Program-made: the position numbers and the translations under genes
Origin: Chlamydomonas sphaeroides
Lineage: Eukaryota; Chlorophyta; Chlorophyceae; Chlamydomonadales; Chlamydomonadaceae
NCBI GenBank assembly: GCA_001662425.1
Contig: BDDC01000211.1
Location: forward strand, 22,825-86,824
DNA: 64,000 nucleotides
Direction of reading: 5' to 3'
The notes under the pieces: model-generated
Told to the model about the DNA's origin: nothing
What the model saw: the letters and a program-made list of their open reading frames with translations, nothing else
Database searches by the model: none
Shown here: positions 25,437-36,598 of the stretch, one piece after another
How the letters are laid out: each line of letters begins with the position of its first letter
How positions within the stretch are numbered: position 1 is the first letter of the stretch

Positions 25437-25705
25437 GCTGATTTGTGCAAAGAAGTCAACCCAAGGTGGACTCGAGTATGCAGCTATGCAATTTAGAAAC
25501 AGGTATGCATTCTTCGCAGTATATGCGAGTCTGTGGCGAGGTTGGTGGGACACGAGGGACGAGACCATCCCGACCCCGCGCAGCACAGCATGGCCAATCG
25601 CGGGTGGTACTTGCGAGCTGTGAACCTGGACAAACTTTCGAACCCTTCCATCGCAACAAGCATACTGCGTATGCTGGACCAGCCGAGGAGAAGCAGAACG
25701 CCAGA
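25437..25705. promoter_or_regulatory. Putative bidirectional promoter, CREST-like / BAG6-like genes
   Basis: Only 269 bases separate the two start codons of genes transcribed away from each other, so both promoters and 5' UTRs must lie here unless transcription starts inside a gene. No TATA box or known algal motif is obvious. The call rests on geometry alone. Confidence 0.45.
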
Positions 25706-28700
25706 ATGAGCACCGCACCCGCTGAGGCTCCAGCGGGCGGGCTCCAGATCCGCGTGAAGACTCTGGAGCCTGCAACATACGAGCTCGATGTGAACGCTCA
25801 GGTGCAGCTTGCGCAAAGCCGGGCCTGCGACGGATATTGGCCAACCTAAGCAATCTGCCTCCCGCCGGCAGGACACTGTCGCAGCGCTCAAGGCCCGCCT
25901 CGAGGGCGTCGTGCGGGATGCTCCTGCGGCGCGCCAGCGCATTATCTTCCGGGGGCGAGCGCTGCAGGACGAGCGCACTCTCCTCGAGCTGGGTGAGCAG
26001 GCCTAGAAGCGTCCTCCGGACCACCTGCCCAGCGCCCCCTACGGTGGCCCCCTCCTTCCCAGACCTCCATCCCACACGTGGCTCACCACTCCTTGGGCCC
26101 ACAGCCACGCTGGCAATGTCTGCAGCTCCAGCTGCCCTTCCTGCATGACGTGCCATACCTCCCCTCACACCCTCCGCCAGGCGTCACCAATGGCGACACG
26201 CTGCATATGGTGGTCCGGCCTGCCGACGCCCCGGCGCCCGCAGCCGCAGCTGCAGGTGCGTCGCAGCCACGCCGAGAGCCGCGTGCTTGCACAGGCAACG
26301 CGGACAGTGGGTGGCTACGAAGTCACCGGCTCGGCAGGGCCGCGGGGCACCGGTAGCTTTCCGCCTTGCGTCACCCACAGGACCGCAGCCGTGGACGTGT
26401 GTGCCCTGTCCGACATCCATATGAAGCATCTCTGCCCCCCTGGCGCCCACAGGCGCTGCCCAGCAGCCGCAGACGGCGCAGGGCCGGCTGGAAGCGGACA
26501 GCCGCCGGGTGCGCCCCGGGGGGCGTGGGCGTGGGGCGAAGGGCGCGTACAGAGACGGGCGCGGATGCTCGTGCCGGTCGCATCGTCAGGGGGTGGTGTC
26601 TACACGTCTGGGGTGTCCTCCCGTCGGCCACCCCACCCGCATCCTGCACTGGCCCCCCGGGCTCTCTCCGCTGCCGCCTGGACCCGAGCGCGGTGCGGTC
26701 CCGCCTCCCTCTCCGGCCCCCGCCATGCTTCGCTCTCCCCCACCTCGCAGATCCTGGACCAGATCAACCAGATGATGAACCTCAACCTGGCGGGCATGGG
26801 CTTCGGGGTGCCGCAAGGTGGGCCGCAGGCCGGGGGCCTCGGAGCGTCTACGCTGCCCCGCGGTAGTGCCAGCAGGGCCACGCCAGCTCCAGGCCCGCCT
26901 CTGCAACCACAGCACCTGCGGCGGCCGCACCGTGCACACTGGGGGCCACGCTCTCGGCATCCGGCTGCGGCTGAGCACACAGTGCGGCGCCCGCACTGAG
27001 CTCTGCCCCTCGCGCCCGCTGGCCTCGTGGTGCCCCCCCCCCCGGGCAGGCGACGCGGCCGGCGCGCGCGCTGGCGCGGGGCCGGGCGCGCCTGCCGGCG
27101 GTCCTCCGGTGCCCGAGACGCCGCACCTGTTCGCCAGCCTGGACCGCTTCCTGGCCCGGCTGGCCGACCCCGCCTACACGCCCGCGCCCATCGCGCTCTA
27201 CTCGAACAGTAAGCGGGTGCCCTGGCTGCACACGCTGGCATTGGCGCTGCCTCCCTGGCTCACGCCCCCGTCGCAGCGCGTCTCAAAGGCCGTGTCCGCG
27301 TGTCCTCGAAGGGGTCGGGGCCCACCACGACCGCACCACTGGCAGCTCAGTCTGGGTGTGCAGGGCCCGCGCGGGCCACAACGAACTCGTGCCTCCCGGC
27401 ATCAACACTCCACACCTTGGCTCCTGCCGCGGCCCCATGCCTGTTTGTCCGCGCCGCAGCCGCGCCCGTGACCAACGTGCAGCCCGACTTTGAGGCCATG
27501 TCACGGGCCATGGTGGCTCTGCTGGAGGGCCAGCAGCTGGCGCCCTGGCTGCAGCAGCTGCGGGAGCAGGCAGCCGCGGACCCGGCTGGCCGCACGCTGC
27601 CGGGCCACGCAGCGCCCGCGGGCCCCGCGGCGCAGCAGCCCCAGCAGCAGCCCGAGGAGGCGCGTGGCGGCGCGGACGCGGCGCCGTGGGGCGTCGGCGT
27701 GTGGCCGAGCACGGAGCGGCGGGAGCATGAGCACGAGGCGGGCGCCGAGGGCCCGGGCGCCGAGGGGGCGGCTGCCGGCGGCCGTGGCGCCGCGGGCGGC
27801 GCCGCGGCAGGCCGGGGCCGCGGCGGCGCCCGGCGCCGCGGCGCAGCGCCGGGCGGCGTGGACGTGACAGGCGCCAGCTACGGCTACCGGTGCGTGCCGG
27901 CTTGGCCGCATTACGGCAGCTGCGCCGCCCTGCCCGCGAGCCCCAGCCCTGCCCCGCTCGCGACCCTGCCCGTCGATCTCAGCGCAGCAGGCCACCACGG
28001 GCACCTGTGCCCATCCCGATGTGCCGCCCCGCGCAGGTACCTGCCGCTGGCGGCCGCCTCGCTGGGCGTGCTGCTGGAGCGGGCCGAGGGCCACCTGGCG
28101 GGCGCGCAGCCGCCCGCGCTGGCGCCGCGGCTGCGGGAGGCGGCGGGCGCGGTGCGGCAGCTGGCGGCCACTGAGGCGCCCAGCTCCGAGGACATCACGG
28201 ACGCACGGGTGCGGGTGCAGGGGGCAGGGGGCGGGTGCAGGGGGCGGGGGCAACGGGCAGGGGCCCCCTCGGTGGATGCGGCGCAGGGTGGCGGGAGTGG
28301 GCGGGGGCCGCTCGCGGCGCAGCCTTCTGGGTCGGGTGGGCCGGCGCCGGTGTTTCGGCCGGGAATCTTTGCCGCCTACGCAGCCCGGCCCAGCCGTCCG
28401 AGCGTTGCAGTTACCGTTACCGGTGCCTGTCCCCTCCTGCTGCGTCTCCGACGCACGGGTGCGGGGGCGGGGGCGGGGGCGAGGGCAGGGGGCGAGGGCA
28501 GGGGCAGGGGTCCCCTCTCCTGGATGCGGCGCGGGGTGGAGCCGCTCGCGCGGCTGGCGAACGGGTCGGGCGGGTGTCCGGTGCTGCTGTTCAGGCCGGG
28601 GCTCTTGACCGCCTACGCAGCCCGGCGCAGCGTCCGAGCCGCTGCCGCTGCCGTTGCCGCTGCGCCCCTGTCCCTCCCGCCGCCTCCTCGCAGCGGCGCC

Positions 28701-31700
28701 TGCGGCAGCTGTCTGGCCACCTCGCCGCCAGCGCCTCTCTGCTGGCCGACCTGTCGCGCGCCTCGCTGGCTCTGGCCACCTCGCTCAACGGCATGCCGCT
28801 GTCGCTGGCCGCCAACAGCGCCGCCGCGGTGCTGCCCGAGGGTAGGGTCAACAGCTCGGGGGCCGTGGGGCGGAGAGGGCCGGACGCGTTACGGCAGGGA
28901 CAATTGAGGCACGGGGCCTCTGGGTCCGATTGGCATGTGCAGCCCTCGCACCGCGGCCGGGTCCAGGAAGAGGAGCGGAGGTGGGGCTAGGTTGCCAACC
29001 CGGAGCCCCTCACCTCCCCGCGCTGCCCGGGCCCCCCTCCTCGGCTGCCTCCGCAGGCAACGAGGCGGAGCTGCCCACGCTCTTCCCGCGCCGCGCCGGG
29101 CTGCCCGGCGCGCCCGGCGGCGGCCCCGGCGGCCCCGGCGGCCTCGACCCCTGGGGCCTCATGGGCGGCATCGTGGACATGTTCGCCGTGCCCGTGCCGC
29201 TGCAGCCGCAGGGCCAGCCGGGGCAGCCGGCGGCTGCCGCTGGCGCGGCCGCGACCGCGGGCGCCGGGGCGCGCGAGGCCGGCGGCGCGCCGGCGGCGGC
29301 CCCTGCTGCGGCCGGCGGCACGGTGCACATTGACATCGCCAATATGGGGGCCATGGCGGGCATGCCGCCGGGCCTTGGCGGCCTGCTCAACAACCTGCTG
29401 GGCGGCCTCATGCAGCCGCAGGGCGTCGTGCCGCCCGGAGGCGCGCCGGCGGCGGCAGCGGCGGCGGCGGCTCCGCCGCAGGCGCCAGCGGGCGCTGCGC
29501 CGCGCGGCGCTGCTGAGGCCGGCGCGGGCCCAGCCCCGGGCGCGGCGCCGCTGCCCACGCCGCTGTCGCTGCTGATGCCGTCGCTGACGTCGCTGTCGGG
29601 CAGCATCGCTGCGTCGGTGATGCAGGAGCTGGCGGGCCGCGGGGTGCAGCCGCCCATGGTGCGTGCCGGCGGCAGCGGCAGTGTCAGGGCGGGCGGGGAG
29701 GAGGCTGAGCTGCACGAGCGCACGCCGCTGCGCCCAGTCCATCCTTGCCGCAGCCGCAGCGGCGGCCCAGGCCAGCCGCCCGCATGCTGCCAACTGCCAA
29801 CTGCCCCTGCCCTTGGCCCCTCGTGCTGGCGCAGCTGCTGGACTCGGTCAGCCGCGTGCTGTCACGCAACCTCAGCCACGTGCTCGAGGTGGTCATGGCG
29901 CGGTGGAACTCGCTGCAGCGAGCGGCGGGCCGCCAGCGCAGGGCGGCGCGCCGCGCCGCGCGGGAGGCGGGCGAGCCGGCGCCCGCGCAGGCGCCGGCGG
30001 CGGACGGGGACGAGGTGAGGCGTGCAGTGCAGCAGCGCGCGGCCACTGTGCAGGGAGGGGGTCTCGACGGCTCGCACCGTGGATGTCACCGGGGGCCGAC
30101 GGCCGGGTGCCTGCCCAGACGCACCACGCCGGTCGGCCCCCAAGGCGCCGTCGCGCTCCATGTCGCCCTGCTGCCGTCCTCCCTCCATCGCCGTCCCTCG
30201 CTGTCGCCCTGCTGCACTGCCGCGTCCGTCCGCTCAGGCCGCCGCCGTGCTGGAGGAGTTCCGGCCGATGGCTGCGCTCATCAACGCCATGTTCCCCACC
30301 TGGGAGGCGGTCATGCGGGTGCCGCCAGGTGAGGGGCGGAGGCTGGGCATCGCAGAGGGCTGCGTGTGGTGTCGGGCCTGAACAGGTGCCGCCGGGTGAG
30401 GGGCCAGACGTGACAACTGTAGGCAGGCCAAGAGGAGGGCAGCAGGCGGGGCGGTGCTGGGGGCTGGACCTGCGAGCAGTGCTTACGCTCCTGCGCCCCG
30501 GGCCGTCCGTGCTGCGCGCCGCCCGTCAGAGCCGGAAGAGCCGAGCGACGAGGAGGACGAGACGGACAGCGAGGGCGAGCAGGAGGGCGACGAGCCCGCC
30601 GGCGGCGACGTGCCCATGGCTGACGCCGCGGCGGCGCAGCGCGCCGACGGGCGGCGCCGCCGCGGCGGCGCCGCCGACGCCGGCGGCGTGAGCGCCGAGG
30701 TGGAGGCCGACATGAGCGCGCTCACTCGCATGCTGATGCCGCCCATGATTGGCTCCATCAGCCGCAGCGTGGCGCAGAGCGTGGTGGCGGCGGTGGCGCC
30801 GCAGGCGGCCCGCAGCGGCGAGCTGGATGGGCAGCAGGTGGGCGGGGCTGGGGGCTGGGGGCCGCGGGGGGGCAGGGGAGGGTATGTACCGCGGGAGCTG
30901 CGGACTGGGGTTGGGCCGCAAACGGAGGCGCCTTCCCGCCGCCAGCGCCAGCGCCTGCTGCGGCCCGCCCTGCCTAGTGCCGCGCCCTTGAGCCGTGCCG
31001 GCCCCGCCCCTGCAACAACCCTCCGCCCGCTCCGCAGCTGGCCATGGCGCTGCTGCAGACGCTGGTGGCGCGGCTGGACTCGGTGGCCACCATGCTGCTC
31101 ACCAACTGGACCCGCCTCAGCAGGAGCATCGAGCAGGTGCGGGGCCGGAGGGGCGGAGGGGCGGAGGGGCGCTGACCATGGAGCAGCCTGGCACAGGCAC
31201 GCGGCGCGCTCGCGCCGCGGGGCACCCCTCGGGAAGGGAGGGCTAGGTGCCGGGCACCGGGCCGCCGCCGCGGCTGCCGCAGCGGCACTGGCCGTTGCGC
31301 CGGTCAGCTGCGACGGACGGCGGCAAGGCGTGTGCGGCGCGGGGGAAGACCTCTGCGGCCCCTGCACGCGCCGGCTTGCCGCGTGGTGCCGTGGCTCGCA
31401 CGGCGACGAGCACGCCACCCCCTGCCCTCCCTCGCCGGCCGTCGCAGATCGAGTCCAACCCGGGCAACGCCAGCGCGGGCGACCTCATGTCCCAGATGGT
31501 CAGCCTCGCGGCAAGCCTGGTGGGCGGCCAGCCGCAGCCCGCGCCAACGCCCGCGCCCGCACCCAGAACAGCGCCGCCGCCGGCAGCCCCGGCTCCGGCG
31601 CCGGCGGCGCCGGCGCCGGTCCCCGCGGCGCCTCCAGTGCCCAGCCCGGCCGCGGCGGCGGCAGCCGCCGCGGAGCAGCGCTCGCGCGCAGCCGCAGCCG

Positions 31701-32091
31701 CAGCCGAGCCTGCCAGCGCGGCGCCGGCCGCCTCCGCCGCCGGGCCGAGCAGCGGCGAGCCGGCGCCGGCCGCCGCCGCAGCAGCTGCCCCCTCGGCTGG
31801 CCCCAAGGGTCTGGGCCTGGGCCTCAAGCCTTCCCTGCCCAAGAAGAAGCCTGCGGCGCCGTCAGCGCCTGCCGCCGCGGCGGCGGCGCCAGCTGCTGCC
31901 GGTGCCGGCGGAGCTGCGGCCGCGGCTGAGCCGAGCGCCGCTGGTGCCGGGCCGGGCTCTGCGGCGGCGGCGGCAGCACCAGCACCAGCAGCGCGGTCGC
32001 TGGCGACGCGGGGCGCCGGCGCCGGCGGGCCGCCGGGCGACGGGATGGAAGGGCTGATGGGGATGATGGGCCAGCTACTCGGCGGTGGCGG

Positions 32092-32125
<34 letters not shown>

Positions 32126-32611
32126 TTGGGTGGGCTGCTGCAGATGGCACAGGGCATTATGAGCGACCCCGCCATGGCTCCCATGATGGAGTCCGTAGCC
32201 AGCGCCGTACTTGGCGGCGGCGGCGGCGGCGGCGGAGCCGGCGGCCGTGGCGGCGGCGGCGGCGACGGCGGGCTGGGCGGCCTGCTCGGCAGCCTTCTGG
32301 GCGGGATGCCGCCGCCGCAGGGCGGCGCGCGCGGCGGCGCGGCGGCAGCCGCCGCCGCGGTGCCGGTGGGGTACGAGGTGCTGAGCGAGGTGCTGGGGCC
32401 GGAGGCGGGGTCGCGGTGGCGGGAGCTGGTGGAGCGGGATGTGGAGGCGATGCAGGGGCACGTGATGGCGGCGGCGGAGCAGCACAGCGCCAACTACCGG
32501 AGGGGCGTGGCCAGCCGGCGGGCGGGGCTGCTGGAGGCCATTGCGGGCGGCGACGAGGACAGCGAGGGCGGGACGGAGGAGGAGGAGGGCGACGAGCCGA
32601 TGGCGGGGTGA
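25706..32611 (+). CDS. BAG6/CIP73-like large ubiquitin-like-domain protein
   Basis: Fifteen exons join in phase (about 1255 residues): 25706-25801, 25872-25992, 26181-26255, 26453-26508, 26751-26817, 27050-27208, 27460-27889, 28037-28208, 28694-28841, 29057-29658, 29835-30014, 30238-30328, 30530-30837, 31038-31136, 31448-32611. Residues about 10-85 form a ubiquitin-like fold (LQIRVKTLE, then DTVAALKARLE, QRIIFRGRAL, DERTLLELG, GDTLHMVVR). Long Ala/Pro/Gly-rich linkers follow, with islands of predicted helix. The tail is Glu/Asp-rich. This layout matches BAG6 (Scythe/BAT3) and plant CIP73. BAG6 is a holdase and quality-control factor for exposed hydrophobic segments, acting in cytosol and nucleus. 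I do not recognise a BAG domain. The last exon is very low in complexity (poly-Ala, Gly runs). Confidence 0.8.
28200..28690 (+). repeat. Tandem duplication inside BAG6-like intron 8, including the 5' splice site
   Basis: Two diverged copies, about 240-250 bp apart, fill this intron. Shared landmarks are GACGCACGGGTGCGG (28200 and 28450), GGATGCGGCGC, and CGCCTACGCAGCCCGGC (28373 and 28610). The first landmark is the end of exon 8 plus its GT donor, so the second copy brings a second possible donor into the intron. Confidence 0.85.
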
Positions 32612-33892
32612 GGGGTAGGGCGAGGGGGGTGGGCAGGGAGGGGCGGTGGGGTTTGGCACGTGCGGCGTGTGGAGCGCGGTGAGAGATGGCGGCGGCGGCG
32701 CGTGCCTNNNNNNNNNNNNNNNNNNNNNNNNNNNNNNNNNNNNNNNNNNNNNNNNNNNNNNNNNNNNNNNNNNNNNNNNNNNNNNNNNNNNNNNNNNNNN
32801 NNNNNNNNNNNNNNNNNNNNNNNNNNNNNNNNNNNNNNNNNNNNNNNNNNNNNNNNNNNNNNNNNNNNNNNNNNNNNNNNNNNNNNNNNNNNNNNNNNNN
32901 NNNNNNNNNNNNNNNNNNNNNNNNNNNNNNNNNNNNNNNNNNNNNNNNNNNNNNNNNNNNNNNNNNNNNNNNNNNNNNNNNNNNNNNNNNNNNNNNNNNN
33001 NNNNNNNNNNNNNNNNNNNNNNNNNNNNNNNNNNNNNNNNNNNNNNNAGGTGGGCGCAGGAGGCGTAGCAGTGATGATGCGGGGTCTGCGGGACTGCGCA
33101 CGTGGGCTGGGTTGCGTGGTTGTGCTCTGGCGGCGACGTCGTGCTGTGGGGCGTTGCGGAGCTGTCGGCCACGGACTGTAAGTTAAATTCATGTCTGCCT
33201 GCCTCCCGCGGCTCCCGGGCCGCAGCACCGCACGCGCCGCCAGCACATGAGCACGCGGACACGAGCTCCCGAGCAGCCCGTCAGCGCTGGGCCGGTCGCG
33301 GCTGCGCCCCGGCTCGTGTCGCGAGCGCCCTGGACACGCGCTGGGCGCGACTGCATGGAAGCCATCTCCCACCTCCTCCACCCCACCCCCCAGCATACAG
33401 TCTTCTCAAGCCCACATCACTCCCTGCTCCGTCCACCCATAGCGACCCCTGTGCCCGGTCCCCTGGCACGCTCCGCTCGCGCTCTCTGCCGCCAGCGGCT
33501 CCAGCAGCCCACGCTGCCCACGCCCCAGCACCACCTGCCCCTCTGCCGCAATGCCGACGATGGACGGCTGCACCACCATGCGATCATGGCCCCACGCGGT
33601 CGATGGCGTGGCAGCAGGTGCAGCGCCCTAGGGGGGGCACGTCCGATGGCAGCGACCTGCACAAGAGGGGTAACGCGCACCGGTCGGCAGCCTTGCCGCC
33701 ATTCCGCGACTTCACATGCCCCAATGCACCCTTTGACCGTAGAACCAGCATGGACGTCAGTGGAAGGTACCTGAGACAACCGCCGTGACTGGCAGCCCAG
33801 GGGACTCCAAGACACGACCGGTTAGATGGTCAACACACCCTTTGACGGCCCTCAAGGGGCCCACACGCGAGAACCAGCCTCCCCCCCAACTT
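32612..33892. other. Convergent intergenic region with assembly gap
   Basis: The interval between the stops of the BAG6-like gene (+) and peptide deformylase (-) contains 340 unknown bases at 32708-33047. The readable part has no exon chain or repeat that I can support. Two 3' UTRs are expected here. Confidence 0.7.
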
Positions 33893-36470
33893 CTAGCCCA
33901 CCAGCTCCACCAGCTTCCGTCCGCCGCGCCCTCGCATGGACCCGTTTCCACCCCAAGCATCCCTGCGGACCCCCCAAGCGCTGCGCTTCTGTTTCTTCGT
34001 GAATGCCGCCGCGCCTGCCCCTCGTCGCTACTGCACCCCCCGCTCCTGCACCCCCCGCTGCGCCCACCCGCCCACCCGCCCACCCACCCACCTGACCCAG
34101 CCCTGCAGGTTGTCGGCCGCCGCCAGGCTGCGCGGCAGCATGCGGTCCACGTACAGGATGCCCTGCGGCCGGGGCAGGGGCGCAGAGGGGCAGGGGCGCA
34201 GAGGGGCAGCGCACGACGACGGGGGTGGCCATGCGGCGGGCAGCCAGTAGAGGGGGAGGGGGAGGGCGAGGGGGAGGGGGAGCACCCTGCCGCCCGACAG
34301 GGCAGGCCAGCGTGTACCGCCGGGCTAAGCCCCCGGAAGGCATCCACCCCGCCGCTCGGCAGCACGGTGGGCTCGTACGAGATGTACGAGCAGCGTACGA
34401 TACGGATACGACGGTACGGTCCGGCCGCCGTACCTGCACATGGTCGCACTCGTGCTGCAGAATGCGGGCGAGCCAGCCGCGCGCACGCAGCTTCACGGGC
34501 CGGCCCTGAGGGCGGGGCGGCACGGCGGCACCGGCCAGGGCAGGGGAGCCCCCGTTCTCGCCACGCAGCGTGCCCTATCAGGATCTCAGCGCGGCCTCCA
34601 ATCAATAGGCCCGCACCAGCCACGCCCCTTCCCAGCCCGCCACTCCCCACTCCCCGCGGCCGCACCTCGGGGTCCAGCGCCTCCAGCTCCACCTCCTGGT
34701 AGCGTGGCACCACCGCCTGGGCAGCCGGGGGCGGGACACGCCAGGAGCCGCGGGGGTTTGGCGAGCACGCCGCACGAACACCACGGCCAGGCGCCGCGCT
34801 CCTGTGGCCTGCACCTCGCCAGCCAGCTGGCCTGCCCATGCCAGGCGTCCATCGCCTCGGCCCTGAAACACCCTCTGCCTCCTGGCACCAGAGCCCGCGT
34901 CGTCGTCCTCGGCACCGGGGTAACCGCCACGCAAGGGCTCCTGGGTTCAACGTTTCCCACAAACCCACAAGCCAGCGCCCACGCAGCGCCCCGCCACCGT
35001 GGGCCGCTGTCCGCTGCCGCCCCATCCCCCCTCTGCCAACCTTCCTGCAGACACCCGGACCCCTCCACCGCGCCTCCCCATCCGGCCGCACGCCCCACCG
35101 TGTAGCCCCGCACGCTGAGGCAGCCCTCGAAGAAGGCGGCGCCCTCCTGACCCACGGGCCGCAGCACCGGGTTGACCAGCGCCAGGGGGCCGCAGGGGGC
35201 TCGCTCCATGATGGCCAGCAGCTCGGGGGGGTACGTGCCGCTGCTGGCCTGCGGTGGGGGATGGGGATGGGGGACGGACGGTGGGGGTGTGACATATGCG
35301 TACGCACCCCAGCGCAGCACCCGCCAGTGTGGGGCAAGCGCACGGTGCCCGGGGCGTTGGCGGGAAATCGCCTCAACACGGGCTACAGCAACGGCTAGTG
35401 TAGCCGGAGGGGCCCGACGGGAGGTGCCGCCCCGGCCGCCGGCCCCGAGCCGCGCCGTGCCTGGCGCGCAATGTACTCCTCCTTGTCCTCCAGCACGATG
35501 ACCTGCGGGTAGCAGGGCCGCGGCTAGGGTTGGCGCTAGCTGGGTTCAGTTCGTGGGTTCTGGCGTGCTCCCAGCGGGCCCTTAGCGCGGCGCCCCTCCA
35601 ATGGCCTGCGGTGCCGCAGAGGCGCCGCGCGGCAGGCCGCGCGGCAGGCTGCCCAGCAGGGGGCAGCAGCGCGGCAAGACCTTATGCAGGGGCGCGCTGC
35701 CAGGCGTGTCCAGGAGGGGCTAAAGGGGCTCAGCCCGAGGGGAGCCCGGCTGGTGCTTGGTTGGGGACTGCTTGGGGTGTACTGCTGGCGGTGGGCAGCT
35801 CGAGGCGCTGCGTAGCTGCCGCGGCAGCCCACCTTCCACGGCTCGCCGATCTGCGGCGCCGCCAGCCCCACGCCGGGCGCCTGGCGCATCACGGATATCA
35901 TGGTGTCCACCAGGCCCCGCAGCCACTCGCTGCCTAGAAGCTCGGGCGGCACATCGCGCGCGACCTGCGGTCATGGGGTGACGATGCATGGATACGGGGA
36001 CGCCGCAGCAAGAGCGGCTCAGCGCACAGTGAAGCTCTGTGGCGCCAAGCCCGTGGCAGCAGTGGTGTAGCCGTAAGGGTCGGTGCGGCGGGGGATGTGC
36101 GACAGCGTTTGGGGGGGCCTCGGCTGGGGTCGGGGCGCCAGGGAAGAGACAGGCCCCGGCACGATGGCGCTCACCTGCCGGAGCACGGGGGTGCCCGCTT
36201 GCACGATGGGCGGCAGCTGATCCTGCGCAGCGATGCCATCGCTGGACGTGCTGGCTGCCGTGGTACTGAGCTGCGGGCGACACCGAAGATGGGCGCGAGT
36301 CCGATGCCTACTGCTGGCTATGCAGCGGCGTAGCGAGTCGTATTGTCGGGTGTGTTGAGGACAGTGGTACTGCATGTTGGGTTGCTCAGTAAGAATTGCA
36401 GAAGGCGACGGTCGAGGCGCTGGACCGGAGCAACCACCTGCCCAACCACCTCGAGACTCACCAGGACCAT
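33893..36470 (-). CDS. Peptide deformylase, PDF1A type (organellar)
   Basis: Nine exons join in phase (230 residues): 36470-36462, 36270-36175, 35964-35833, 35502-35461, 35248-35099, 34716-34666, 34505-34434, 34162-34092, 33962-33893. It removes the formyl group from N-formylmethionine of proteins made in plastids or mitochondria. All three active-site motifs are present: GVGLAAPQIG (residues 66-75), EGCLS (134-138, Cys metal ligand) and HECDH (178-182, two His ligands and catalytic Glu). Motif II reads EGCLSVRGY, as in PDF1A. ILYVDRMLPRS follows as usual. The intron after exon 4 appears to start with GC instead of GT. The start at 36470 is an inference. An upstream in-frame ATG at 36561 would read through without the first intron and would lie only 37 bases from the neighbouring gene. 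A longer transit peptide is therefore possible. Confidence 0.93.
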
Positions 36471-36598
36471 CGCAGTGCATCGCAGACCTTTTGCGCGCCG
36501 CTGTATAGTTCGCAGCTTTCACGACAGCGTAGCAGAAGGATGTCGCGTACGTCACGCTCACAATTGTAGCCGAAGCCTGCGCGCCTGAGTGATCAGCG
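36471..36598. promoter_or_regulatory. Putative bidirectional promoter, PDF / TFB4
   Basis: At most 128 bases separate the chosen start codons of the divergent deformylase and Tfb4 genes. No core promoter motif is evident. The call rests on gene geometry and depends on the deformylase start. Confidence 0.4.
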
